Below, in pieces: positions 33,432-44,154 of a stretch of DNA of 64,000 bases. Under the pieces are notes generated by a model. The model did not search any database and was not told the DNA's origin. It saw nothing but the letters and a program-made list of their open reading frames with translations. Numbering within the stretch: position 1 is the first letter of the stretch; every line of letters starts with the position of its first letter. The stretch covers positions 9,877,288 to 9,941,287 of the forward strand of contig JAEMBT020000009.1 in the NCBI GenBank assembly GCA_018873245.2. The letters run 5' to 3'. The translations under genes were made by a program, and so were the position numbers. The DNA is from Archegozetes longisetosus. Lineage: Eukaryota > Arthropoda > Arachnida > Sarcoptiformes > Trhypochthoniidae.

Positions 33432-36112
33432 CTGATGCTTTATCATAAAGATAGAGATGATTCAAATTTAAAATACACGATCAAAGTTTAGTTCATTCGA
33501 TCGATAACCGTTTTAGATTTAGAAAATTTTCATTAAAACATTTTTTTCTAAGATCTCTGCTAAAGATTTGGAGGAATTATTCAAATCTACAAGTTTTGGA
33601 AGTTATTAAATTGATAATTGTGTTAGATTTTTGGCTATCAATATAAATATTATGGTTGATCTGACCAACAATTTGACGAATTGTTGCAGAAAATTCTTAA
33701 CCAAATTTATTGTGATCAAATTAAAATCTTAGAATTTATGTTCTGCCACATAATTCTAATGTGTATTTAAATTTGTAAGATTTAAGTGCAGAAAGAAAAT
33801 CCCACATATATCTGATTCCTGTTTCGCATTATTTTAAATCTATAGTTGACATAAGATTTTTATAATTATAAGTATGAAAAACTAGACCTAATAATCATTT
33901 TGTTAAGACTTGTATTTCTAAAAAGTTTTTATTTATTCGACTTATTCGATTTGTTAATAAGTCATTCAATTATCACTAATCAGTCATTTTTATGCAATTG
34001 AAGTCACATTTTTCGTTCTTCTTTTAGATCGTAAGCGTAATTATGAATTTTTATGTAGGGAGGTACTAAAATTCTGAAATTAAATACTTTGATTAGTTGA
34101 GTCTTACGCTTGTGAGTTTTCGGTTGATTCCTCAAATTCTATCAGATGCATCTGCTCAGACTCCAAACTTTGAATACATTGTTGAGCTGAGCTCGAGAAG
34201 TTCACAAAATCGATAACTCAGCGAACCTCATCACCTCATTTACGACCCTACAACACATCGTCACTCTCTTTGCTTTACTTATACAAGCATAATGTTTCTT
34301 TACTCCGTTCATCTAACAGTTCGACAGTACCTGACCTGATACAAAGCTAATCAAGTTCAGATTGAGTTCTGTCTGTTGGCCAGTTAAGCTGAAATTTAAT
34401 GTACTCAATGTGGACTGGTTATGCGGTGAAGTGTAACCAGATAGTGTTGGTTGTGGTTTCATTAAACTCTGACGAACGGGATATAATCACATCCACTTCT
34501 AGGGATAAGGACAGGAGGTTACGACATGATGACACTGGTCAAAGATCACCTAATTTACATATGCTTTTGTTATTGAATGTATCTTATGAATGTTAAAATT
34601 ACCCCTTCGATACATCCTTACGCATCACTTTACTCTAGTTGCTAGTGAGAATCATTGAGATTCAATTGTGTATATTGTAATTTCAGTGTTATAATGCGCT
34701 AACTAGGAAAAGTCTGTTATGGATAAATTTGAGCCCAAATTTTAGAATCGAAATCTCAATTATTACATATATATAATTTGTGATATGATATTTGATATAG
34801 ATATATTTAGCTCTTCTATTGTTTAGAAAGAGTTAAATTTATGAAGGAAAACCAATTGGTGAAAAATTTATAGAATTAGGTCAATATAGCACTAAAATTT
34901 AAGCAATCAAGAGATAGCTCTTTATTGCACAAGTAATTTCTGAAAATCTACTTGAAAGTTTTCAGATTCGATTTGAGCAACTTATAGATGTTTAATATCT
35001 TATTTTAAAATTGGCATTGACTCATTTTGTAGAAACTTTAGTATTAGTGCACCATAGCATTGACTCGGGATATATAAACGGAATGAGGAGTCACTGCAAC
35101 TTCTTTGATTCCTCATATTATGAACGAATGAAAATTCGAGTGTCTGTTAATTATTGTCACTCTTTCACCAATGTTTAACAATGAACAACCAGTTAATTGT
35201 CATATCAATGCTTTATAACTCTACTAAGTTATATTTTTTAAAAATTTCTAATTTAGCTCAAATATTCATAGAAATAAATATAAAATTTATACTCTAATCT
35301 TGGCACCATTTTCTGTTCACTACTCATACTTAAGTTTCAATCTAAATTTGTTGATTAATATCAGACTTTTGATTTTGCTTCACAAATATTAATAGACGAA
35401 CAAAACACAAGGTTAAGAGACGAGATTAGTTGTAAAATAGATTTTAACACCTCTCAGTTGGCTGACTAATTGTAGTGTGATTTCGATAAACTGAATTCTG
35501 TCAGACTGACACCAATCAATTCGAATTTAATTTCGAATAGATTATTTTGGAGACTACAAATCTTATCAAAATAAGTAACCGGTTTGAGTGCCAACCTTTC
35601 CTACTCAGACTATAAAATTTGAACATTATTTAACGGGACAGTATTCAAAATTTAATTTAATTTTTGAAGATTAGATTTTCAAATAAAATTAAAGCAAATC
35701 AAAGACTAGATATTAGACAATCAAAATGTATCAATGAATCAACGCCTTGATAAGCAGCAATTCTGAATATTTGCTGTTTCTCTATAAATGGAGCCAATTA
35801 TTTCTTGTCTCTTATCTTTATTTAATTGATCCACAAATAGCGGTGTTTTTGACTAGCTATTCTTTTCCATTTAATAGTGTTCAAACGTTATGACATTCAA
35901 GTCTAATGAAAACACTCAACAAATGATTCCATAAAGCTTTAGTGTATCAAAAATTCATCCAAACTTCAAATTTTTAGTCATTAAAGAGTTTTTGAATGAA
36001 CAATTATTGAAATAATTTGTTTCTATTCCGACTAATATTTAACTCTATTTACTAATTAATAAATGGAATTAGAATTAAAGAGATACTGTATTGAGTGCAT
36101 TGCATTACTACT
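33432..36112 (-). other. IR-2 intron 1, distal part
   Basis: Mostly matches IR-1 intron 1 in inverse orientation. The empty mariner site is at 34580-34581. About 34740-35650 has no counterpart in IR-1 and holds nothing I recognise. The 65-codon frame at 34399-34596 is intronic and not conserved in IR-1. Confidence 0.55.
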
Positions 36113-36543
36113 ATCTATCCACTAAAGGCATGCAATTGAACTCAATAGTATTTTTCGTAAAACTTATAATACTTCGAAAAAGTCTTTCAAGACTTGAATT
36201 TCATGAGACTTATTATTGATTAATAAGTCATTGAGAAGTTTTTAATGAAGTCATTTGTTTCGCTTTTGAATACGTTTTCTATTAATCAATTGAAATGCAT
36301 TAATTCTTAATCTTCTATTTGTGTTATTATAAATGATATTGAAGTAAGCAATACATATAAATAATATCAATAATGTATAAATTGATGATTAAGTTATTAA
36401 ATTGATTAAATTTAAGTGATTAATAAAAAACATAAGTTAAAACAAAACAAATGACTTCATTAAAAACTATTCAAATGACGTATTAATCAATAATGAGTCT
36501 CATGGAATTCAAGTTTTGACAAGACTTTTCGAAGCATTATAAG
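36113..36543. repeat. Local inverted duplication in IR-2 intron 1
   Basis: 36113-36265 is an inverted copy of intron sequence now found at 36435-36543 and 37740-37800 (CTATCCACTAAAGGCATGCA against the inverse of TGCATGCCTTTTCTGGATAG). The central part forms a hairpin with arms of about 100 bp. The 36113 copy lacks the two hAT insertions and so shows their empty site. Confidence 0.7.
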
Positions 36544-37436
36544 CAGTGAAGAGCATAAGCTAGCTTTGAGCTGAGCTACGCTTTGAGCTGCGCTGCGCTT
36601 GAAGCTCAATTTTAGCTGTCTTCGAGCTTATAAGCTCGAGCTTCAAGCTCATGCTATGATGAAGAAGCGCAGCTCAAGCTCAAGCCTAAGCTCGAGTTGT
36701 TGAGCTTCGAGCTCAGCTCATTTGAAACCGATTTATACAATAAAGCAAAAAGCAGTATTCACTGTAAAATAGTAATGATTGTTGAATTGCTTCTCATATG
36801 TTAGAAAATTAGATATTAAATTAGATCTATCGAATTGAATGATGAGATGCATTTCTGAATTATGAATCATTGTTTTCAAAATAAATTTCAATTTAAAATG
36901 AAATTTAGTGCAATAACTGTTTATTTGAAGAAAGAATTAATAAAGTTTTAAGGCCTTAAAAGTAATATTATTTCTATTCATTGATTAAATATCTTTATAT
37001 TCAAAATAAGATAATCTCAAGTAATTTTTGATAATTATTCAATATAAGAAAAAATTTTGTTTGAAACTGTTTCCAACATGACTTTACAAGAAAATGAAAT
37101 ACAATCAGAAGACTCACAATCATTGATAGGTGACATAGATGTCGAAATTTGAATTCATTGTTCAAACTTTACGATCAAAATTGATATATTTTCGCGCAAA
37201 TGCTTCATTATAACTTGAAATAAATACTTGTTACAAAGATTACTACTCATTATTTTAATTTTTAATTTTTAACATAAGCTCAGCAGCGCAGCTCGCAGCT
37301 TGGACCCGAGCTTCTTAGTACAAGCGCAGCTCAGGCCAAATTTGACAGAAGCTCAGCTCAAAGCTCAACAATTTTGAGCTGCGCTTATAGAAGCTCGAGC
37401 TTGAAGCTCAAGATTTCGGACCAATGCTCTTCACTA
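36544..37436. mobile_element. hAT-type MITE with AGCTC-rich arms
   Basis: 893 bp. Ends (C/T)AGTGAAGAGCAT with exact inverse; the 8-bp flanks are ATTATAAG (36536-36543) and ACTATAAG (37437-37444). The outer 170 bp on each side are packed with AGCTC, GAGCTT and GCGCAGCTC words that can pair with each other, while the middle is AT-rich. No coding sequence. The 8-bp duplication and end sequence fit hAT. Confidence 0.75.
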
Positions 37437-37444
37437 ACTATAAG

Positions 37445-37739
37445 TAGTGTTGTAAAAAGAAAATTTCCGGAGAAATTATCTTGAGAAACTTTCTAGAAAT
37501 TTTCTATCGCACAAAATTTCTCTTAGGAGAAATGTTCTATTTCCTCAGCTCAAAATTATGTTTTAATTGAAATAGTGTTTTAATTTAAGTGATATACAAT
37601 ATTAGCGACTTTTAAATATCTAATAAATCACTTATTTTGCTTTTGGCACTCAAAATAATCACGGCATAGGAAAATAGTCCGAGAAACTTTCTAGAAAGTT
37701 TCTCATCAAAAAGAAAATTTCTAGAAATTTACATCACTA
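37445..37739. mobile_element. hAT-type MITE with TTTCTAGAAA repeats
   Basis: 295 bp, ends TAGTGTTGTAAA and TTTACATCACTA (one mismatch), flanks ACTATAAG (37437-37444) and ATTATAAG (37740-37747). Several TTTCTAGAAA palindromes lie inside near both ends. It abuts the AGCTC element, sharing one 8-bp copy. Confidence 0.75.
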
Positions 37740-38051
37740 ATTATAAGTCTTATAAAAATTACTATTCAGTTTAATTGCATGCCTTTTCTGGATAGATATT
37801 ACATTCACTTCTTTCATATGATTAACTTGATTGACTTACTTCACTTTATCCTTCACCATGTATTCTCTCATCAAAGCCATTAATGGACCACAAACCCGAT
37901 TCTTCACCTCTTCACCGATAACCTGTCTTTCATGAGTTACATACGGTATGACTTTGTAGATTAAAATACCGATAGTTCTATTAATCGGTTGATTAGGAAA
38001 TAATGAATATGTTTTATTAGAATATATCTCGTGACAGTGTTGCTCAGTCAT

Positions 38052-38630
38052 TTTGCTCAGATCCCAATAACTTGGACTACATCGCAGTACTGTCTCTGAC
38101 CTGTAAAACTAAAACGCAATATTTTGTCGTCTCTTCAAATAGGTTTAGAATATTGTCGTTTGAGAATTTCGATCGAAATAATCAATAGTTGTGTTGGTAG
38201 TAAAACAATATTCGGGCTTTTAAGTGATATCTCGATTAATGACAGTATTATTGAGTTTTATTGTCTTTAGTCTTTCGAAACTTTGATCAATATTTTTTTG
38301 AAATTTAAATTAAGAGTTTTTTTCAAAAATTCATGATTACCTAAATTTGATGAATAATAACTTTTATGCCGAGAGACAAAATTTGAACAAAAATCATTTT
38401 TTTATAACTTTCTATTAATGAGTGAAAGCAAAAAGCATTTTGATATAATTAATAAAAAAATTGTAAATAATTAAAGTTCAGATAATTGTGAAATAACATT
38501 CGTCGTCTTGAAGAATGTGTTGTTAATCATGGCTTAAGTGCACATATTCTTAGCTTATTTAAACATTTCTTTTGCTTTAGTTTTTGATTCAAATTACTTA
38601 TAGGAGTGGTTTTTCTTTTCACCTTTCATT
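38052..38630 (-). promoter_or_regulatory. IR-2 5' flank
   Basis: Homologous to 22250-22668 and to the IR-3, IR-5 and IR-6 flanks. The exon-1 extension seen open in IR-3 is frameshifted here (about 38070-38200). Confidence 0.45.
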
Positions 38631-38633
38631 GTA

Positions 38634-39021
38634 CTGTGCTATCAAAAAGTAAAGCCAAAGTAAAAGATATATACTTTCACGTATAGCACATAAACAGCGT
38701 TTGTAAGATGTTACTAGGAATTAGTCACTTATCAGTTCTTTAAAGTAAACTTTAACTAATCAGGTATAGTAATGAATTTAGGGTCAATCACACTTCACTT
38801 GAAAACATTTTATGTTTCACAAAAGCATGTTTTTTGAACTATTGTGAACTTTTTGTGATCGATCAAAAATATCTATCTGTTCAACTTATTAATAATCGAG
38901 TTCTAACTCTTATATTAAAGTTTGATATTGGGTCAAATTTTAAAGCCTGTTAAGTGAAGAATAATGCTTTACTGGAAAGTATATATTTTTAAAATCTTGG
39001 CTTTACTTTTTGAAAGCATAG
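38634..39021. mobile_element. Tc1/mariner-type MITE
   Basis: 388 bp, ends CTGTGCTATCAAAAAGTAAA and CTATGCTTTCAAAAAGTAAA (inverse), TA flanks at 38632-38633 and 39022-39023. The left arm has the empty site near 21230 (TTAGCTTAATATACAG). Confidence 0.75.
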
Positions 39022-39501
39022 TATATTAATCTAAATAACTTTAATCAGTTTTACTTCAAACATTTAGTTCTTTTCAGAAACTTAAATAATCCTTACGAAT
39101 TTCGTTTAATCTTGATCAACGCAATGCTAGATATTTACTTTTGAATTGTTAGGCTTCGGCCTCTGCCAGATTTTCTTTCGAGTTGTTCGCTGTTTTCTAT
39201 TCTACTCGAGTTATTATATAATACACAGCTCTTTGACTAACGATCTGTTTTTAAAAAATTGACAGCATATTCTTATATATTATCTATATTTTGTTTACAA
39301 AAATTATTAAAGCATATTCTTCTGCCATTATCATTAAAGCTTATATATTCACTGAATGTATTAATTTATGCAAACTATCCCTACAGTACAATGACTACTC
39401 AATAAGTTTACACATACATTTTTTGGAAAACAGTTTATATATCACTTGTAGACTTGTTTCATGTGAATCTTTCCTTCGAGAGTATTAATAATTCGTTGAG
39501 C

Positions 39502-40100
39502 TGTAAAGATTTTAAAAGATTTTATATGCTTAGCTGGCAAATTTCAAAAGCAATGTTAGTTTTCATGCATGACGGTGTGAGAAAGCATACCACCTATCTC
39601 TATATTCCTATATTCCCATATTACTGCTTCTGTAGATGCTTACATCCTTACATAAAAATTGATTTGACTTTACATGAAATTGCGATGATCCGCCCTATTT
39701 TTATTTACTGAGATTAAGCAAATTAATCATATCAGTTGAAGTGTTACTCTTCGACTTAGCTTTATATAAGTGGATCAACTCATCTAACCATATTTGATAA
39801 TGCAATCTATAGTGTCTTATTCTTTATATAATTTTAACTTTCTTACTATGTTCATTATGTGTTAAAATATTACTATATATTGGTATTTGCCAAGAGATCA
39901 GTTCAGTTAATAATATTAACCGTATAACCCCATCTTCATATATAAATCATTAGTTGAATTAAACAACCTTTTCAAGTGGTTCATTAAAAATGTTGCCGTA
40001 TTCCGAAATCGAAAATAGAATTAACCACAAGGCTTTTTTGAAGAAATGGCGACTATCAAATCAAATGAGATGCATCATATTCTAAGCAATGAGTACTATT
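39502..40100. other. Outer end of right arm, then no recognisable gene
   Basis: 39495-39600 matches the unit duplicated in the 20.1 kb foldback. Beyond that nothing supportable. 45405-45550 repeats 39945-40090 (CATTAAAAATGTTG, CCACAAG), another dispersed piece. Confidence 0.45.
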
Positions 40101-40110
40101 ATAAGTAAAC

Positions 40111-40671
40111 GGCGGGTTATAAGCACGTTGAAATTCCTAAAAAGGGTACTTAAAAAATACAAAAATATCTTGAAATAAGCACGAAAATAAGCATGTTTTA
40201 TTTGTGTTTTTCTCAAATTACACTATATATAAGAATTGAAATTTCAATTAATGTTATTATTACTGTTACAATTCAATATTACTACAAGTTTAAGTTTTTC
40301 TAAAGTCATTTCAAACTGAAGTGTTTAGTACCTTAAAATTAAGAGTGATTCCTTCTATTAAATGACTAAAGATCTTATTCAAGATTAATTGAAGTTACTT
40401 GTGATTGTAATCTTTTAAATCTATGGATTAGAAGTTGAGAAATGCATTGTACAGACTTTTACGAGAAATAGTTCAAAAGTCTTCAAATCTCGATAGAATA
40501 GTCTGAATTCCAATTTCTGAGAGAAATTTGTCTGAATAAGCTTATAATTATAAGGATCACCACTAAATATTAAAGATAAAAATTCTAAAGTGTTAGAGTA
40601 AGCAAGCAAGAGTTCATAACGTACTTTTTAAGTAAAAAAGCAAATAAGCACGTAAAAACTTATTTTCCGCC
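40111..40671. mobile_element. Possible hAT-like MITE with TAAGCACG motifs
   Basis: GGCGGGTTATAAGCACG at the left and the inverse of GGCGGAAAATAAG..ACGTGCTTATTTGC at the right, with ATAAGCACG repeated at about 40119, 40175 and 40645. End pairing is short and no target duplication is clear. Confidence 0.4.
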
Positions 40672-40690
40672 ATTAAATGATAACGATTTA

Positions 40691-40921
40691 ATGATTCATC
40701 AAAACTGCCCAGAACTACACATTTTTACGGATCGATGGTTGAAAAAAAGTCTCATTTCTCAATGGATTCAATTAGGGTCGTTATTGGGCTATAGCTGGAT
40801 CACAAACAACTCTTTCACTCCTGAACAGCTATTCAAAGAATATCCAAAATCAAATACTTTAATCGTGTTTGAACTCGAAGGTCCTGCCTGTACCACATCA
40901 GATGTGCCTTACAGTCCGTGA
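40691..40921 (+). CDS. Small open frame of unknown nature
   Basis: 76 codons from ATG: MIHQNCPELHIFTDRWLKKS and on to FELEGPACTTSDVPYSP. The composition is more protein-like than the surrounding AT-rich DNA (W, C, P, G present). No homologue in the window, no splice context, not recognised. It may be an exon or a transposon relic. Confidence 0.3.
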   Translation: MIHQNCPELHIFTDRWLKKSLISQWIQLGSLLGYSWITNNSFTPEQLFKEYPKSNTLIVFELEGPACTTSDVPYSP

Positions 40922-42125
40922 AGAATCATGTGATCAATGAAACGACTCCTTATTCTCAATTTATAAATCATAAAAACAAATTTCAGAAAAGTCTGATTTA
41001 TTATGTCGTTTTATAAAAATAATAACCAAGTAATAAAAGTTTGAAATTTCAAAGAATGAAACTGAAATTAAGCAATTAAATTAAACACAAATTCATAAAT
41101 TATGACTGTTTTGAAGAATGAATGTAGCGAATGAATTTATAACTAAAACTGCATATTCTTCTCTGTTAAGTCATAACTATTAGAATATGTATTTATGAGA
41201 TTAAGTAGAAATCTAAAATCATTTACAATATCTGTTTTTACAGAGTACCGATTACGTGTGATATATATATAATAAAGCTTTTCAGATAGCACATTATAGC
41301 ACTTTATAACATTTTATTGGACTTCTTTGACAAAATTTAGTAAAATTTATTTGAATAGAGCTATACATAAAATTTTCTCCACTAATAGATGAGATTGTTG
41401 TTTAGGAAAGTAATAATGTTGACATTTGATACTCGAATGAATTTTCACGTTCGATCTCAAGCTCGCATTCAATGTACAGAGCGTTAGGCATAATTAAAAT
41501 TTAGGGACTGTCCAAAGCGCGGCACTAGTGTGAGAACTATAGCAAGTACGTGCCGGAACTGCTAAAATCTCGTACTAATGTCAGTTATAGTCAATTTAGG
41601 TATTGTTTGATATCTGCTTTACAGTAAACGAGCATATTATAGTTATTCAAAGTCATATCCCAATAGGGGAAGTGAATATTTTATTATTTAGAACAATTTT
41701 CAAAATTTAGTTAATCATATGTTTTTCATTGCATCCCATTTTTAGACATTGAAATTATATTTTACTCAATAACTTGCCAGAAAGAAATGCGAAACAATGA
41801 ATTATCGGAATTTCAGAGTTCTTCTACACAAAACATTATTATAATTGGATAAATAGGAAATGATTTTAACAAATATTCATTCAATTCACGAATCATTAAA
41901 TAATTGTTAATTGAATGCATAAAAATACACATTCAATAATACTTTATTAATATTATTATTAGTGCAAAATATATTTAAGAATATTTATAAATATATATAA
42001 TTCAATACAGTAGTTTTATAGTGAATTTCATTCTCGCGAGTCTTTTCATAAAAATTCTATTTAAATGAGTGTGAAACAAAATTAAAAAATAAAACCAAAT
42101 TTGTAGAAACGATTATTCGAATAGT
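40922..42125. other. No gene; IR-3 3' flank at the right end
   Basis: 41860-42125 matches the 3' flanks of other IRs (CATAAAAATACACATTCAAT). The rest, including a slightly GC-richer stretch at 41510-41600, shows nothing supportable. Confidence 0.5.
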
Positions 42126-44154
42126 TTAGAGTTTATATCTAATTTTGTTCACAAACAAGTAGTGAATCCATTCGATAATGAAAACAGTAATGCTTAGAGT
42201 CATTCCATAAATCAGAACTTTGAAAACTCCACTTAAGTTTTCCAAAGTTAACGGTTTAACGTCTTTAACTAATTGATTATCCTCTTCGTCAGCACAACCA
42301 GTACTTTGCATCGTTTGTTTGAACCAATGATCATAAATCCCACTTTCTTTCAACTGAGTTATACTGAAAAATTGATTCAATTAAATATACGTACAAACTT
42401 AAGACTAGTTCTCACGTTCTGTTCATTGTTGTCATATTGGTCTTCTGATTATTCATAACAACCAAATTGTAAGGCAATGTTCCGCCACCAGATTGCGATA
42501 TATGGAGGTCGACCCCATTTCTTAACACTTGTTTTTCTCTCTTCTTCTGAATAAGTCTTGAAGTGATTTTGAAATATTTCAACCTGTTGTACGGACCGAC
42601 ATACACGTATTCGTCTGTCGATGACATATCCATGACAGTTTCAAGAAAAGTATCATTCACTAGGTTTTCTATTGGAAATGCAATTATTCTTGACTTGAAA
42701 TCTTGAGCCATTTCTGATCGATCGTTCATTGCAAAATAATGAAACGGATCGTGAGCGGTAACAATTACAATTATATTCCTATAGTTCCACATCTCATGCA
42801 AATCCCATGAATACAACCCGTGAATCCACTGAATAACACTACTCCACCCATCAATAACCAAATACCAATTATGAAACTTTCGCGAATTGACTTCGGAACT
42901 CTTGTCATTATGTCCGAAAGTAAAACAGCGGAAAATTGCCAAATATTATTGAAGAAGGTTCTGATATCTTTCTTCAATAAAGCCATGAATAAACAGAGAA
43001 GTATAAGAGTAATGCCTAACATTATCCAAACTGGAGGCTCGAAACCGAGAAAATAGTTAAATTCAAGTCTAACACCTGGTTTAGTCAAAGATATAATATG
43101 TCCTGTTGAACAATATCCTATGGGTTGACTTATTTTGATAATGCCATCATCGAGATAATCTGTAGTCCATTTGACTGGTAAAACTGGTTGCAACATGATA
43201 TCCCACGTGTTATCAAACATAGCCTTCATGACCGCCTCATAAGTTGACTCAAAATCATAAGCCGTAAACACTCTGATGCTTCATCATAAAAGATAGAAAT
43301 GATTCAAATTTAAAATACAGGCTCAAGGTTGACTTCATTTGATCGATAACTGTTTTGGGTTTAAGAAATGGTTTTTTAGTAATATCTCGCTAAAGATATG
43401 GAAAAAATGCTCAAATCTAACAGTTCAAATAGTAATCAAATTGGGAGTTGTGTTTGAGTTTTTGCCTCAAATATTAATATTATGTGTCACATAAGCAATA
43501 ATTTGACTAATTATTGCTGCAAAATGTTTAGCCAAATTGATTGTAATAAAATTAAAATTTAACAATTTGTATTTTGCTACATAATCCTAAGGGACATTCA
43601 AATTGCTCAGATCTGTTTGTAGAAAGTAAACACACCCATATCTCATTCATGTTTAATATTCATCATGAATCTATTGCTTAGTAAATAGAGTCCGAATTAA
43701 AAAGATTTCATTGCATTGACTGCATTACATCTTTAACATCATTAACTTGATTGACTTACTTCACTTTATCCTTAACCATGAATTCTCTCATCAAAGCCAT
43801 TAATGGACCACAAAACCGATTCTTCACCTCTTCACCGATAACCTGTCTTTCATGAGTTACATACGGTATGACTTTGTAGATTAAAATACCGATAGTTCTA
43901 TTAATCGGTTGATTAGGAAATAATGAATATGTTCTATTAGAATATATCTCATGACATAATTTGTCAATCATTTTATTCAGATTCCAATTAGTTATTTTCA
44001 ATACATCGCAGTGTTGGTTCCGACTTCTAAAACTAGAACGCAATATTTTTTTCGTACGTTTAAATATATTTTTAAAACATATTGAAATAGTCTTTTCAAA
44101 ATTTTGATCGAAATAATCAATAATTTCTTTGTGAGTAATAGAAAAGTCGAGCAT
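42126..44154 (-). pseudogene. IR-3: ionotropic-receptor-like gene, 47-bp deletion, mosaic
   Basis: Exon 1 (44154-43760) is open from an earlier ATG than in the other copies and adds about 60 residues (LDFSITHKEIIDYFDQNFEK and on). Exon 2 is 43272-42416 and exon 3 42363-42126, intron 2 is 52 nt with a GTGAGA donor. Compared with IR-2, exon 2 lacks 47 bp after ..CATGCAAATC at about 42804 (the start of the second lobe), which shifts the frame. M1 to M3 are almost the same as IR-1 and IR-2, but the first lobe (AMFDNTWDIMLQPVLPVKWT) and exon 3 (GIYDHWFKQTMQSTGCADEE) are those of IR-4, so the gene is a patchwork. Intron 1 is only 487 nt. Confidence 0.8.

Larger units (their letters stand above)
32246..38051 (-). 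pseudogene. IR-2: ionotropic-receptor-like channel, one frameshift
   Basis: Minus-strand twin of IR-1. Exon 1 is 38051-37840, exon 2 33431-32535 (897 nt as in IR-1, fully open) and exon 3 32482-32246. Splice sites match IR-1. Exon 3 is 237 nt, not 238: one A/C is missing in the GTCAAAAAACGATGC stretch near 32436, which shifts the frame ahead of M4, so the product would lose its last membrane helix. Exon 1 and exon 2 are otherwise coding. The M1 to M3 region is almost identical to IR-1, while the first lobe differs more (MHPTSLFGMVKDYLEEG against MHPTSPFKQVANYLNEG). Intron 1 is 4408 nt, swollen by transposons. A single sequencing slip could mimic this frameshift, so it may be a working gene. 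Confidence 0.75.
30928..39500 (-). repeat. Right arm of the large inverted duplication
   Basis: The reverse complement of 20760-27840 in the same gene order (gene Y, IR 3' flank, IR exons 3-2-1, 5' flank, outer flank). It is longer than the left arm because of intron insertions at 34740-35650 and 36113-37739 and a MITE at 38634-39021. Confidence 0.85.
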
